Shown here: one piece after another, positions 1 to 11,108 of the stretch
How the letters are laid out: every line of letters starts with the position of its first letter
Position numbering within the stretch: position 1 is the stretch's first letter
DNA from: Eoetvoesia sp035555955
GTDB taxonomy: Bacteria; Pseudomonadota; Gammaproteobacteria; Burkholderiales; Burkholderiaceae_B
Reading direction: 5' to 3'
Length of the DNA: 64,000 bases
Assembly: GCF_035555955.1 (NCBI RefSeq)
Contig: NZ_DATMGA010000067.1
Location: forward strand, 1-64,000
Made by a program: the position numbers and the translations under genes
The notes under the pieces: generated by a model
What the model was told of the DNA's origin: nothing
The model's input: the letters and a program-made list of their open reading frames with translations, nothing else
Database searches by the model: none

Positions 1-690
1 CAGCGCGTTCCCATGAGCCGCCTGCGCGCCCGCGTGGCCGAGCGCCTGCTGCAGTCGCAGTCCGAGAACGCCATTCTCACCACCTTCAACGAAGTCAGCA
101 TGCAGGGCATCATGGATCTGCGCGCCCGCTACAAAGACAAATTCGAGAAAGAGCACGGCGTCAAGCTGGGCTTCACCTCGTTCTTCGTCAAGGCGGCCGT
201 GGCTGCCCTCAAGAAGTATCCGGTGGTCAACGCCTCGGTCGATGGCAAAGACATCATCTACCACGGCTATTTCGACATCGGTATCGCCGTGGGCAGCCCG
301 CGCGGCCTGGTGGTGCCCATTTTGCGCAATGCCGACCAGCTCTCCATCGCCGAAATCGAAAAGCAGATCGCCGACTTCGGCGCCCGCGCCCGCGACGGCA
401 AGCTGAGCCTGGACGAACTCACCGGCGGCACGTTCTCCATTTCCAACGGCGGCGTTTTCGGCTCCATGCTGTCCACGCCCATCATCAACCCCCCGCAATC
501 CGCCATTCTGGGCATTCATGCCACGAAGGAGCGCGCTGTGGTCGAGAATGGCCAGATCGTCATCCGTCCCATGAACTATCTGGCCCTGTCGTACGACCAC
601 CGCATCATCGACGGCCGCGAAGCCGTCCTGGCGCTGGTTGCCATGAAAGAGGCGCTTGAAGATCCCCAGCGCCTGCTGCTCGATCTCTGA
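1..690 (+). CDS. odhB: 2-oxoglutarate dehydrogenase E2, dihydrolipoyl succinyltransferase (C-terminal part)
   Basis: The reading frame is open at the left edge, so only the last 229 residues are present, against a usual length of about 400. What remains is the catalytic acyltransferase domain; the lipoyl and E1/E3-binding domains lie outside the window. The active-site signature DHRIIDG is near the C-terminus, with the histidine expected to act in acyl transfer. The enzyme transfers succinyl groups from lipoyl-lysine to CoA in the TCA cycle. The lpd gene follows 189 bp downstream on the same strand, as in the odh (suc) operon of Alcaligenaceae. The choice of succinyl- over acetyltransferase rests on overall similarity to OdhB and on this context. 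Confidence 0.95.
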   Translation, partial: QRVPMSRLRARVAERLLQSQSENAILTTFNEVSMQGIMDLRARYKDKFEKEHGVKLGFTSFFVKAAVAALKKYPVVNASVDGKDIIYHGYFDIGIAVGSPRGLVVPILRNADQLSIAEIEKQIADFGARARDGKLSLDELTGGTFSISNGGVFGSMLSTPIINPPQSAILGIHATKERAVVENGQIVIRPMNYLALSYDHRIIDGREAVLALVAMKEALEDPQRLLLDL

Positions 691-715
691 TCCCGCAGGC
701 ATCGACCAGGAACCG

Positions 716-762
716 GGCCCCGGAAATCGTACCGAAGCATTCGCGTACCGTTTGCCGGGGCC
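716..762 (+). other. Long inverted repeat between odhB and lpd
   Basis: GGCCCCGG at 716-723 pairs perfectly with CCGGGGCC at 755-762, and the spacer contains a second, weaker set of complementary arms. Only TTTC follows, so this is a poor intrinsic terminator. It may be an mRNA processing or stability element that sets the E2:E3 ratio, or a partial attenuator. The role is inferred. Confidence 0.5.
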
Positions 763-879
763 TTTCATTCAGGCGTCGTCCAGGCCGGCATTGCCGGTCT
801 TGTTCCGATGGCGCCTGCCTTGTTGCAGGGCGTGCGCCTCTCGTGCCGTCGCCCCAATTATTTATATCGAGTGAATACT

Positions 880-2307
880 ATGGCTAAACAATTCGACGTA
901 GTCGTCATTGGCGCGGGGCCCGGAGGGTACATCGCCGCGATCCGCGCAGCGCAGCTGGGCATGTCGGTAGCGTGCATCGATGCCTGGAGCACCGCCGACG
1001 GCAAGCCGGCGCCCGGGGGCACCTGCACCAATGTGGGCTGCATTCCTTCCAAGGCGCTGCTGCAGTCGTCCGAGCACTACGAACAGGTCAATCATCATTT
1101 CTCCGAGCACGGCATCGAAGTCAAGGGCGTGAGCCTCAAGCTCGACAAGCTGGTGGGCCGCAAGAACGCCGTCGTCAAGCAGAACAACGAAGGCATCCTG
1201 TATTTGTTCAAGAAGAACAAGGTCACCTTCTTCCACGGCAAGGGCTCGTTCGCCGCCTACGTGGACGGCGGCTGGAACATCAAGGTTGCCGGCGCGTCCG
1301 AGGAAGACCTGGTCGCCAAGCACGTCATCGTGGCGACGGGCTCGTCGCCGCGCGCGTTGCCGGGCCTGCCGTTCGACGAAAAGAAAATCCTGTCCAACGA
1401 CGGCGCCCTGAGCCTGCCGTCCGTGCCCAAGACCCTGGGCGTCATCGGCGCCGGCGTCATCGGCCTGGAGCTTGGCAGCGTATGGCGCCGCCTGGGCGCG
1501 GAAGTCACCGTGCTGGAAGCCATGCCCGATTTCCTGGCCGTGGCCGACCAGCAGGTCGCCAAGGAAGCGCTCAAGGTTCTGACCAAGCAGGGCCTCAAGA
1601 TCAGCACCGGCGTCAAGATCGGCGAAGTCAAGGCGACCGCCAAGTCGGTCACCGTGCCTTACACCGACGCCTCCGGCGCCGAGCAGTCGCTCACCGTCGA
1701 CAGCCTCATCGTTTCCATTGGCCGCGTGCCCCACACCGAGGGCCTGGGCGTTGAAACCGTGGGCCTGAAGCTCGACGAGCGCGGCTTCATCGTGGTCGAC
1801 GACGATTGCAAGACCAACCTGCCCAACGTATGGGCTGTGGGCGACGTGGTGCGCGGCCCCATGCTGGCGCACAAGGCCGAAGAAGAAGGCGTGGCGGTGG
1901 CCGAGCGCATTGCCGGGCAGCATGGCCACGTCAATTTCGCCACCATCCCGAGCGTCATCTACACTTCGCCCGAAATCGCCTGGGTCGGCCGGAACGAGCA
2001 GCAGCTCAAGACGGCCGGCGTGGACTACAAGGCGGGCAGCTTCCCCTTCCTGGCCAACGGCCGAGCACGGGCGCTGGGGGACACAACGGGCTTCGTCAAG
2101 ATCCTGGCCGACGCCAAGACCGACGAGGTCCTGGGCGTGCACATCATCGGGCCCATGGCCTCCGAGCTGATCTCCGAGGCGGTCACGATCATGGAATTCC
2201 GCGGCGCGGCCGAGGACATTGCGCGGATCTGCCATGCTCATCCCACGCTGTCCGAAGCCGTGAAAGAAGCGGCCCTGGCTGTCGACAAACGCACCTTGAA
2301 TTTCTGA
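880..2307 (+). CDS. lpd: Dihydrolipoyl dehydrogenase (E3)
   Basis: FAD-dependent disulfide oxidoreductase of 475 residues, the normal family length, which reoxidises dihydrolipoamide of the 2-oxoglutarate dehydrogenase complex with NAD+. Visible features are the FAD-binding GAGPGG at residues 11-16, the redox-active pair C49/C54 in GGTCTNVGC, a second dinucleotide motif GAGVIG, and the C-terminal HAHPTLSEA with the catalytic histidine. The start is placed at the ATG beginning MAKQFDVVVIGAG because the reading frame upstream has no family similarity and FAD-binding folds begin this close to the N-terminus. The gene follows odhB and is closed by a strong terminator, so it is likely the last gene of the odh operon. 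Confidence 0.96.
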   Translation: MAKQFDVVVIGAGPGGYIAAIRAAQLGMSVACIDAWSTADGKPAPGGTCTNVGCIPSKALLQSSEHYEQVNHHFSEHGIEVKGVSLKLDKLVGRKNAVVKQNNEGILYLFKKNKVTFFHGKGSFAAYVDGGWNIKVAGASEEDLVAKHVIVATGSSPRALPGLPFDEKKILSNDGALSLPSVPKTLGVIGAGVIGLELGSVWRRLGAEVTVLEAMPDFLAVADQQVAKEALKVLTKQGLKISTGVKIGEVKATAKSVTVPYTDASGAEQSLTVDSLIVSIGRVPHTEGLGVETVGLKLDERGFIVVDDDCKTNLPNVWAVGDVVRGPMLAHKAEEEGVAVAERIAGQHGHVNFATIPSVIYTSPEIAWVGRNEQQLKTAGVDYKAGSFPFLANGRARALGDTTGFVKILADAKTDEVLGVHIIGPMASELISEAVTIMEFRGAAEDIARICHAHPTLSEAVKEAALAVDKRTLNF

Positions 2308-2368
2308 TGGACAGCCTGAATACCGCAGTGTGTTCGGGCGTTACAGGTGTATAGTCTTTGCAAGCCAG

Positions 2369-2398
2369 AAAGGGGCGGGCGCAAGCCCCCCCTTTTTT
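2369..2398 (+). terminator. Intrinsic terminator after lpd
   Basis: AAAGGGG, one bulged C, then GGGC closes a GCAA tetraloop and pairs with GCCC-CCCC-TTT, followed by a run of six T. It lies between lpd and zapE and separates the odh operon from the next gene. The stem is long and the tetraloop is a stable GNRA type. Confidence 0.8.
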
Positions 2399-2420
2399 CA
2401 TTCACGACAAGTCCGGGTTT

Positions 2421-3512
2421 ATGAACGTTAGCGAGTATTACCAGCAGGCCCTGCAAGAGCGCGGCTACCAGGCCGATTCGGCGCAATTGGCGGCCATAGG
2501 CCGCTTGCAGCGATATTACGACGATTGGGTCGAGTACAAGCAGGCCCGTTCGACGACGTTGCGCAAATTGTTCCGTCGGCCCGACATTCCCCGCGGCGTT
2601 TACATGTGGGGCGGGGTGGGGCGCGGCAAAAGCTTCCTGATGGACGCGTTTTACGTGACCGTCCCGGTCAAGCGCAAGACCCGGCTGCATTTCCATGAGT
2701 TCATGCGCGGCGTGCATCACGAACTCGACGAGGTCAAGGGCATGGCCGATCCGCTCGACGAGGTGGCCAGGCGCATCGCCAAGCGCTATCGGCTGATCTG
2801 CTTCGACGAGTTCCATGTCTCGGACATCGCCGACGCCATGATTCTGTATCGTCTGCTGTTCAAGCTGTTCGAACTGGGAACGTCGTTCGTCATGACGTCC
2901 AATTACGAACCTTCCACGCTGTATCCCGACGGCCTGCACCGCGACCGCATCCTGCCGGCGATCAAGCTCATATACGAGCGCATGGACGTGCTCAACGTCG
3001 ATACCGGCACCGACTACCGGCGCCGCACGCTGCAGTCCGTGCGCGTCTACCTGTCGCCGATCAACGAGTCCACCGATGTCGAGCTGCGCGGCATTTTCGA
3101 GCGCCTGTCCGACACCGCGGCCCAGAAGCCGGTGCTGACGGTCGAACATCGCGAGCTTCGCGCCATTGCGCTGGCCGGCAGTATCGTATGGTTCGACTTC
3201 GCCACGCTTTGCGCGGGCCCGCGGTCGCAAAACGACTACCTCGAGCTGGCCAACCGCTTCCAGACGGTCATTGTCTCGGGCGTGCCGCGCATGGAAGCGC
3301 GCCATGCCTCCGAAGCCAGGCGCTTCACCTGGCTGGTCGACGTGTTCTACGATCATCGCGTCAAGCTGATCATGTCGGCCGAGTGCGACGTCGAAGAGTT
3401 ATATACTCAAGGGCCTATGGCCAACGAGTTCCAGCGCACCGTATCGCGCATCATGGAAATGCAGTCGCGCGAATACCTTGAATCCGAGCGCCGCGCAGCT
3501 GTAACGCTGTGA
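2421..3512 (+). CDS. zapE: Cell division protein ZapE (AFG1-like ATPase)
   Basis: P-loop ATPase of 363 residues, the usual size for ZapE/AFG1. Walker A is GGVGRGKS at residues 64-71 and Walker B is ICFDEFHVSD at about residue 130. In E. coli ZapE associates with FtsZ at the constricting ring and is needed in stress conditions; the mitochondrial homologue acts in respiratory-chain protein quality control. The start is the ATG of MNVSEYYQQAL, 22 bp after the end of the lpd terminator; the longer open frame upstream would run through that terminator. It stands alone on the plus strand before trpS. Assignment to the family is firm; the cellular role here is inferred from homologues. Confidence 0.92.
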   Translation: MNVSEYYQQALQERGYQADSAQLAAIGRLQRYYDDWVEYKQARSTTLRKLFRRPDIPRGVYMWGGVGRGKSFLMDAFYVTVPVKRKTRLHFHEFMRGVHHELDEVKGMADPLDEVARRIAKRYRLICFDEFHVSDIADAMILYRLLFKLFELGTSFVMTSNYEPSTLYPDGLHRDRILPAIKLIYERMDVLNVDTGTDYRRRTLQSVRVYLSPINESTDVELRGIFERLSDTAAQKPVLTVEHRELRAIALAGSIVWFDFATLCAGPRSQNDYLELANRFQTVIVSGVPRMEARHASEARRFTWLVDVFYDHRVKLIMSAECDVEELYTQGPMANEFQRTVSRIMEMQSREYLESERRAAVTL

Positions 3513-3573
3513 AGGCTCGGCCGGTTTCGTCCGCCCCCGTCTTGGCGGCTTCCATCATTTGCACTCAGAATCT

Positions 3574-4905
3574 ATGACTACCCGCGTATTAACAGGCATT
3601 ACCACTTCCGGCACACCGCATCTGGGCAACTATGCCGGAGCCATCCGGCCCTCCATCCAGGCCAGTGTGCAGCCAGGAGTCGACGCTTTCTATTTCATGG
3701 CCGACTACCATGCGCTCATCAAGTGCGACGATCCGCAGCGCATTGCGCGGTCGCGGCTGGAAATCGCCGCCACCTGGCTGGCGGCGGGCCTGGACGCCGA
3801 CAAGGTGACGTTCTACCGGCAGTCCGATATTCCCGAGATCCCCGAATTGTGCTGGATGCTTACCTGCGTTACGGCCAAGGGCTTGATGAACCGCGCGCAC
3901 GCCTACAAGGCCTCGGTCGACCAGAATGTCGCCCGGCAGGCCGAGCCGGACGACGGCATCACCATGGGGCTGTTCTCGTACCCCATTCTCATGGCGGCCG
4001 ACATCCTTATGTTCAATGCGCACAAAGTGCCGGTGGGCCGCGACCAGATCCAGCACTTGGAAATGGCGCGCGACATTGCACAGCGCTTCAATTATCTGTA
4101 TGGCGGCGGCAAGGACTTCTTCGTGATGCCCGAGGCGCAGATCGATGACGACGTGGCAACGCTGCCTGGCCTGGACGGGCGCAAGATGTCCAAGAGCTAC
4201 GACAACACCATTCCCTTGTTCGAGGGCGGGGCCAAGGCCATGCGGGCCGCGGTGGCGCGCATCGTGACCGATTCACGCGAGCCCGGCGAGCCCAAGGACG
4301 CCGAGGGGTCGCATCTGTATACCTTGTATCGCGCGTTCGCCACGCATGAAGAATCCGGGCAGTTCCGCCGCGAGCTCGAAGAGGGCATGGGCTGGGGCGA
4401 TGCCAAGGTGCGCCTGTGCGACCGCATTGAGCAAGAGCTGGCGCCCATGCGCGAGCGCTATGCCCAGCTCATCGCCGCGCCGCAGCGCATCGAAGACATC
4501 CTGCAGGCCGGCGCGGCCAAGGCGCGCCGGCTTTCGGCGCCGTTCATCGCACAGTTGCGCGAGGCGGTCGGCCTGCGCCAGACCGCGGCGCCCGTGTCCA
4601 AGCCGGCCAAGTCCAAGGCCGGGAAAAGAGCGCGTTTCGCCAGCTTTCGCGACGAGGCGGGCATGTTCCGCTTCCGTTTCGTGGGCGAGGACGGCGCCGA
4701 GCTGTTCCTGTCCGAAGGGTTCGAGAATCCCAAGGCGGCGGGGGATGCCGTCAAGCGGTTGCAGGCCGAAGGCCTGGATGGCTTTGTCGTCCGGCAGGAC
4801 GGCCAGGCGTCGATTTGCGTGGACGGCGTGCTGATATGCCGTCTTGATGCGGACGCTCTGGAGCGGGTGCGCCAGGCCATCGCCGGCATGGCCGAAGAGG
4901 CTTAG
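3574..4905 (+). CDS. trpS: Tryptophanyl-tRNA synthetase with C-terminal extension
   Basis: Class I aminoacyl-tRNA synthetase that charges tRNA-Trp. The HIGH-type signature is PHLG at residues 15-18 and the KMSKS loop is at about residue 205. At 443 residues the protein is clearly longer than the roughly 330-residue E. coli enzyme. The extra part after about residue 345 has a lysine/proline-rich linker followed by a segment (FRFRF...LSEGF...AAGDAVKRLQ) resembling a DUF1508/YegP-type repeat. The start is the ATG of MTTRVLTGITTSG; an upstream in-frame TTG adds only five residues. A hairpin that could stop transcription from both sides follows the gene. Confidence 0.95.
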   Translation: MTTRVLTGITTSGTPHLGNYAGAIRPSIQASVQPGVDAFYFMADYHALIKCDDPQRIARSRLEIAATWLAAGLDADKVTFYRQSDIPEIPELCWMLTCVTAKGLMNRAHAYKASVDQNVARQAEPDDGITMGLFSYPILMAADILMFNAHKVPVGRDQIQHLEMARDIAQRFNYLYGGGKDFFVMPEAQIDDDVATLPGLDGRKMSKSYDNTIPLFEGGAKAMRAAVARIVTDSREPGEPKDAEGSHLYTLYRAFATHEESGQFRRELEEGMGWGDAKVRLCDRIEQELAPMRERYAQLIAAPQRIEDILQAGAAKARRLSAPFIAQLREAVGLRQTAAPVSKPAKSKAGKRARFASFRDEAGMFRFRFVGEDGAELFLSEGFENPKAAGDAVKRLQAEGLDGFVVRQDGQASICVDGVLICRLDADALERVRQAIAGMAEEA

Positions 4906-5011
4906 TGGCGCCCCGTATGTCGGCTTTGAAGAGGCGAGCCGGCCGGTGGCCAATGTGAGCTAGCCGGAGCCTAGACGTTTCGGCGGGCTTGTATTCTTGT
5001 GGGTCATGAAC

Positions 5012-5046
5012 AGGCCGGTGCATTGCGCGCCGGCCTTGTTTGTTTC
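5012..5046. terminator. Bidirectional terminator between trpS and a minus-strand gene
   Basis: AGGCCGG at 5012-5018 pairs with CCGGCCT at 5030-5036, followed by a T-rich tract (TTGTTTGTTT). It lies between the 3' ends of trpS (plus) and the hypothetical gene (minus), the expected place for a shared terminator. Confidence 0.65.
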
Positions 5047-5567
5047 TATTGGCAGGGTTCGGCTTCCAGCCCCAGCTCTTTGCACAGGGCCAGGAATTGG
5101 CCTGCTTTGTCCCGGTATATGAGCACGGTCTGGAAATCGTGGCTGTAGCTTTGTCCGAAATGGATCAGGCAGTATTTGGGGTGGTGGGCCAGCAGTTGCG
5201 CTTCCAGCCATTGGAAGTAGTCGGAGACGGTTTCGAAATTGTTGTCGTCGTAGGGGTAGTCGGGAAGCTCGGGGCTTTCGAACGCCGCGATGATTTGCTC
5301 ATGAAGCTCGTCCACGGTGTCGGCGACGGCAAAGAAATCCTCCAGCTCGACGAAGATGATGAAGGCGGTAACGCCTTTTGGATCGTACTGCGCGACCTGG
5401 GCGGCGTCTTTGCCGTAATTGGACGACAGGATTTCAGCCGGGGCCTTCCGGGCCTGTAGGCACAGGTTTACGATTCGGGTGGTTTCGTGTTCGTCCAGGT
5501 CGCCGCAGCTCAGCGTATCGAGCACGCTGGCCAGCTTGAGTTCCAGGTCGGGAGAGGTGTCGGGCAT
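5046..5567 (-). CDS. Hypothetical protein, coupled to tex
   Basis: Acidic, soluble-looking protein of 173 residues that I do not recognise. No signal peptide, membrane segment or catalytic motif is visible. The middle part is rich in aromatic and acidic residues (for example YPYDDNNFETVSDYFQWLEAQ). The start ATG lies only five bases after the stop of tex on the same strand, so the two genes are almost certainly co-transcribed and perhaps translationally coupled. Codon use and GC content match the neighbours, so there is no sign of recent transfer. It may assist the RNA-binding protein Tex, but that is inference from position only. Confidence 0.75.
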   Translation of the reverse strand: MPDTSPDLELKLASVLDTLSCGDLDEHETTRIVNLCLQARKAPAEILSSNYGKDAAQVAQYDPKGVTAFIIFVELEDFFAVADTVDELHEQIIAAFESPELPDYPYDDNNFETVSDYFQWLEAQLLAHHPKYCLIHFGQSYSHDFQTVLIYRDKAGQFLALCKELGLEAEPCQ

Positions 5568-5572
5568 GATGG

Positions 5573-7930
<2,358 letters not shown>

Positions 7931-8049
7931 GGATCGATCAGGAAAAACGTCATTCAAGCGGGGCATTTTGCCACAAGCCGGGCCCAAGCATGCAGGCGGG
8001 GGGGTATCATTTACCCTTGATCCTCTATTATGACGACGTCATCGCCCGG

Positions 8050-10131
8050 ATGCTGTTTCAAGAACTTTCCGATATTTTCTCGCCCAATGGCCCGATTGCT
8101 TCGGCCGTGCCCGATTTCCGGCCAAGGCCGGCGCAGCTCGAGCTTGCGCAGGCCATAGAAAAAGCGGTTCAGGAGCGTCAGGTTCTGGTGGCCGAGGCGG
8201 GCACGGGCACGGGCAAGACCTGGGCCTACTTGGTGCCCGCATTCTTGTGCGGGGGCAAGGTCCTGGTGTCCACGGGAACCCGCACGCTGCAGGATCAACT
8301 GTTCCGGCGCGACCTGCCGCGCTTGCGCGCCGCGCTGGCCCTGCCGATCACGGTGGCGCTGCTCAAGGGCCGGGGCAATTACGTGTGCCACTATCATCTC
8401 GAACGCCTGGCGGGCGACGACCGCGCGCTCAAGTCCCGCGCCGAAATCGGCCAGCTGCGCCATATACAGGTCTTTGCCCAGCAGTCCAAGACCGGTGACC
8501 GCGCCGATCTGGTCCAGGTTCCCGAGGACGCCGACATCTGGAACCGGGTGACCTCCACGCGCGAGAACTGCCTGGGCCAGGAGTGTCCCCACGTGCGCGA
8601 CTGTTTTGTGCTGAAGGCCAGGCGCTATGCCCAGGATGCCGACCTGGTCGTCGTCAACCATGCCTTGTTCATGGCCGACCTGGCCCTGCGCGAGGACGGC
8701 ATTACCGACCTGCTGCCGGCGGCCGACGTGGTGGTGTTCGACGAAGCGCACCAACTGCCCGATATCGCCACGCGCTTTCTGGGCACCAGCGTATCGTCCC
8801 ACCAGCTTCTGGACCTGGCCCGCCAGGTCGAGGCCGCCGGGCTGGCCCATGCCCGCGAGTCCACAAACTGGAGCGAGGCGGGCAAGAAAATCGAGCATGC
8901 GGCGCGCGAGCTCCGGCTGGCGGCCGGCGCCATCGACAAGCTGCCGGGACGCAAGGCCATCTACGACGCCATTCCCAATGCCGAGCAGTTCGACAAGGCC
9001 CTGGAAGACCTGCTGCAGGTGCTGGATCGCAGTACACAGCTTTTGCACGTGGTGTCGGAAAAGCACCCCGACCTGGGCGCCGCGCATAAAACCTGCCTGG
9101 ATCTGCGCGCCAAGCTTTTTCAATGGAGCCAGCCCGACAGGCAGGGGCGCAACGCGTTGGCGCCGGCGGATGCGGCGGCACGGGACGAAGCTGACGGATC
9201 CATCGCCATTGCGCCGGTCCCGTCGGCCTCGCTGGCCGTGCGCTGGGTAGAGCAAAGCCTGCATCACATGCGCCTGCACAGCGCGCCTTTGTCGGTGGCG
9301 CAGATTTTCTCGCGCTATCGCCGCGACGACCAGGCCTGGATATTCACTTCGGCCACCTTGTCGGTGGGCGGCAATTTCGGGCATTTCCAGAAGCAGCTTG
9401 GCTTGTGGGACGCCACGACGCTGCGCTGGGAGTCGCCTTTCGACTACGCGCAGCAGGGGGTCCTGTTCGTCCCGAAAAACCTGCCCTTGCCCAACGACGG
9501 CTTGTTCAACGAAAAATTCGTGGCGGCGCTGTGGCCGCTCGTCGAAGCCTCCTCGGGCGGGGTTCTGGTGCTATGCACGACGCTGCGCTCCGTGGAGCGC
9601 ATTGCCGAGCTTCTGCAGGACGAGCTGGACTCCGCGGGCAGCGACCGCGTATTGCTGCGCCAGGGCGAAAGCTCGCGGCGCGTGCTGCTCGAGCGCTTCC
9701 GTGCTGAAAAGAACGCAGTGCTGGTAGGCAGCGCCAGCTTCTGGGAAGGTATCGACGTGCCGGGCGATGCCCTGACCCTGGTGGCCATCGACAAGCTGCC
9801 GTTCGCGCCTCCCGACGATCCCGTGCTCGAGGCGCGGCTGAAGCTGTGCCGCAACGAAGGGGGAAACCCGTTCATGGAATATCAGGTGCCCGAAGCCGCC
9901 ATTGCCCTGAAGCAGGGCGCGGGCAGGCTGATACGTTCGGAAAGGGATTGGGGGGTGCTGATGGTGGGCGACAGCCGCATCGTCGACAAACCCTATGGAA
10001 AGCTGCTGTGGCGCGGCCTGCCGCCTTTCGCACGCACGCGCGACGTTGCGCAGGTGCTGGGGTTCTTCAATAGAAAACAGGCGCCCGGAGCGCCTGTGGA
10101 AGATGCCGAAGAAACCATGCCCTCGGCGTAA
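8050..10131 (+). CDS. yoaA: ATP-dependent DNA helicase, YoaA/DinG (XPD-like) family
   Basis: Superfamily 2 helicase of 693 residues. It has Walker A in AGTGTGKTW near residue 60, a DEAH box in FDEAHQLPD, and four cysteines around GNYVCHYH...NCLGQECPHVRDC that would hold the 4Fe-4S cluster typical of XPD-like helicases. The sequence matches YoaA more closely than DinG (for example NCLG-x-x-CP and DLVVVNHALFMADL). YoaA unwinds 5'-3' and works with the clamp-loader subunit chi in repair of stalled forks in E. coli. The start at MLFQELSDIFSPNG is chosen because the upstream extension has no helicase similarity. It converges on bamD. Confidence 0.92.
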   Translation: MLFQELSDIFSPNGPIASAVPDFRPRPAQLELAQAIEKAVQERQVLVAEAGTGTGKTWAYLVPAFLCGGKVLVSTGTRTLQDQLFRRDLPRLRAALALPITVALLKGRGNYVCHYHLERLAGDDRALKSRAEIGQLRHIQVFAQQSKTGDRADLVQVPEDADIWNRVTSTRENCLGQECPHVRDCFVLKARRYAQDADLVVVNHALFMADLALREDGITDLLPAADVVVFDEAHQLPDIATRFLGTSVSSHQLLDLARQVEAAGLAHARESTNWSEAGKKIEHAARELRLAAGAIDKLPGRKAIYDAIPNAEQFDKALEDLLQVLDRSTQLLHVVSEKHPDLGAAHKTCLDLRAKLFQWSQPDRQGRNALAPADAAARDEADGSIAIAPVPSASLAVRWVEQSLHHMRLHSAPLSVAQIFSRYRRDDQAWIFTSATLSVGGNFGHFQKQLGLWDATTLRWESPFDYAQQGVLFVPKNLPLPNDGLFNEKFVAALWPLVEASSGGVLVLCTTLRSVERIAELLQDELDSAGSDRVLLRQGESSRRVLLERFRAEKNAVLVGSASFWEGIDVPGDALTLVAIDKLPFAPPDDPVLEARLKLCRNEGGNPFMEYQVPEAAIALKQGAGRLIRSERDWGVLMVGDSRIVDKPYGKLLWRGLPPFARTRDVAQVLGFFNRKQAPGAPVEDAEETMPSA

Positions 10132-10201
10132 TCGCCGATGAATTCCCGCCCGATCCTTGGGCTTTACGGCCTGTAGCTCGGGCTTCTCGCAGCGGAAACC
10201 T

Positions 10202-11047
10202 TTATAGCCAGTTCATCGGGTTCCAGGCGCTTTTGGGTTCGTTCAGTCCCTGCTTGTAGTATTTGCTGTTCGGGAAGTTCTTGTCCAGAACGCGCTTGGC
10301 GTCGTCCCGCAGCTCGGGCATGTTCAGCTTGTCGTACGACATGTACATGATGTACAGGGCTTTTTCGGCGGCGGGCACGCCCTGGAAGTCGGTGATGACC
10401 GTTTGTGCGCGGTTGATCGCGGCCAGGTAGGCGTGCCGTTCGTAATAGTATTGGGCGACGTGCACTTCGTTGTCGGCCAGCGTGCTGACCAGCCAGGCCA
10501 CCCGCTTTTTCGCGTCGTCGGTATAGCGGCTGTCGGGGTAGCGCTTGATGAGCTCGTTGAAGGCTTCGTACGATTCGCGCAGCCCTTTGGGATCGCGCTC
10601 GCTGGGATCCTGGCGGGTGATTTTGGTGAATGCGGCGCTGGGGGGCGTGAAGGTGATCAGCCCCTTCAGGTACAGCATGTAATCGGTGCCCTCGTGGTTG
10701 GGGTATTGCTGCTGGAAGCGGTCGATGGCCGCCAGGGCCTGTTCCGGCTCGTCGTCACGCCAATTTACGTAGGCAAGCTCGATGAGCGCCTGCTGGGCGT
10801 AGCCGCCGAAGGGGTAGCGCGACTCCAGCGCTTCAAGGTGGGTGCGGGCTTCTTTCCAGTTGCCGTCGCTGACTTCGGAGTGCGCTTCTTTGTACAGCCG
10901 TTCGGCGCTCCAGCCGGCGGTTTTGTCGACGTCTCCCTTGAAGGCGCCGCAGCCGGCAAGGACAATGGCCGCAAGCAGGAAGACTGCCGGGCGGATAAGC
11001 CTGTTAAGGCGGTTGGTGCCGAGGGTGTTGAGGTTTGGGCGAGTCAC
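10202..11047 (-). CDS. bamD: Outer membrane assembly lipoprotein BamD
   Basis: 281-residue lipoprotein of the BAM complex, which inserts beta-barrel proteins into the outer membrane. The N-terminus has a hydrophobic stretch ending in the lipobox LAGC, so C33 should be the lipidated residue of the mature protein. The rest is a series of TPR-like helical repeats (for example LIELAYVNW, GTDYMLYLKGL, YLAAINRAQ). Length and motifs are normal for BamD (ComL). It is divergently arranged with rluD, 50 bp apart, a conserved proteobacterial arrangement. A sigma-70-like promoter lies in and just beyond this gap. Confidence 0.96.
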   Translation of the reverse strand: MTRPNLNTLGTNRLNRLIRPAVFLLAAIVLAGCGAFKGDVDKTAGWSAERLYKEAHSEVSDGNWKEARTHLEALESRYPFGGYAQQALIELAYVNWRDDEPEQALAAIDRFQQQYPNHEGTDYMLYLKGLITFTPPSAAFTKITRQDPSERDPKGLRESYEAFNELIKRYPDSRYTDDAKKRVAWLVSTLADNEVHVAQYYYERHAYLAAINRAQTVITDFQGVPAAEKALYIMYMSYDKLNMPELRDDAKRVLDKNFPNSKYYKQGLNEPKSAWNPMNWL

Positions 11048-11079
11048 AAAAGCGTCCTTGGTGTTAGCATTGCAGGCTG

Positions 11080-11108
11080 ATTATATGATTAGTCGCCATG
11101 CCTGACAC
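11080..11108 (-). promoter_or_regulatory. Candidate sigma-70 promoter of bamD
   Basis: On the minus strand GTGTCA, a 17-bp spacer and a perfect TATAAT are present. The -35 lies inside the first codons of rluD. On the plus strand TTGGTG (11058-11063), 18 bp and TATATG (11082-11087) could serve rluD, so the two -10 elements would overlap. Confidence 0.5.

Noticed and set aside
862..2241. 459-codon open frame antisense to lpd
   Set aside because: It mirrors a firmly identified gene and has the composition expected of the complementary strand of a high-GC gene; no family resemblance.
2350..2355. TATAGT as promoter of zapE or of a small RNA ending at the lpd terminator
   Set aside because: No -35 at a useful distance, and any transcript would end after fewer than 45 bases; the terminator is better explained as that of lpd.
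10145..10190. Terminator between yoaA and bamD
   Set aside because: GCCCGA/TCGGGC arms with a loop of about 22 bases and no T run on either side; too weak to call.
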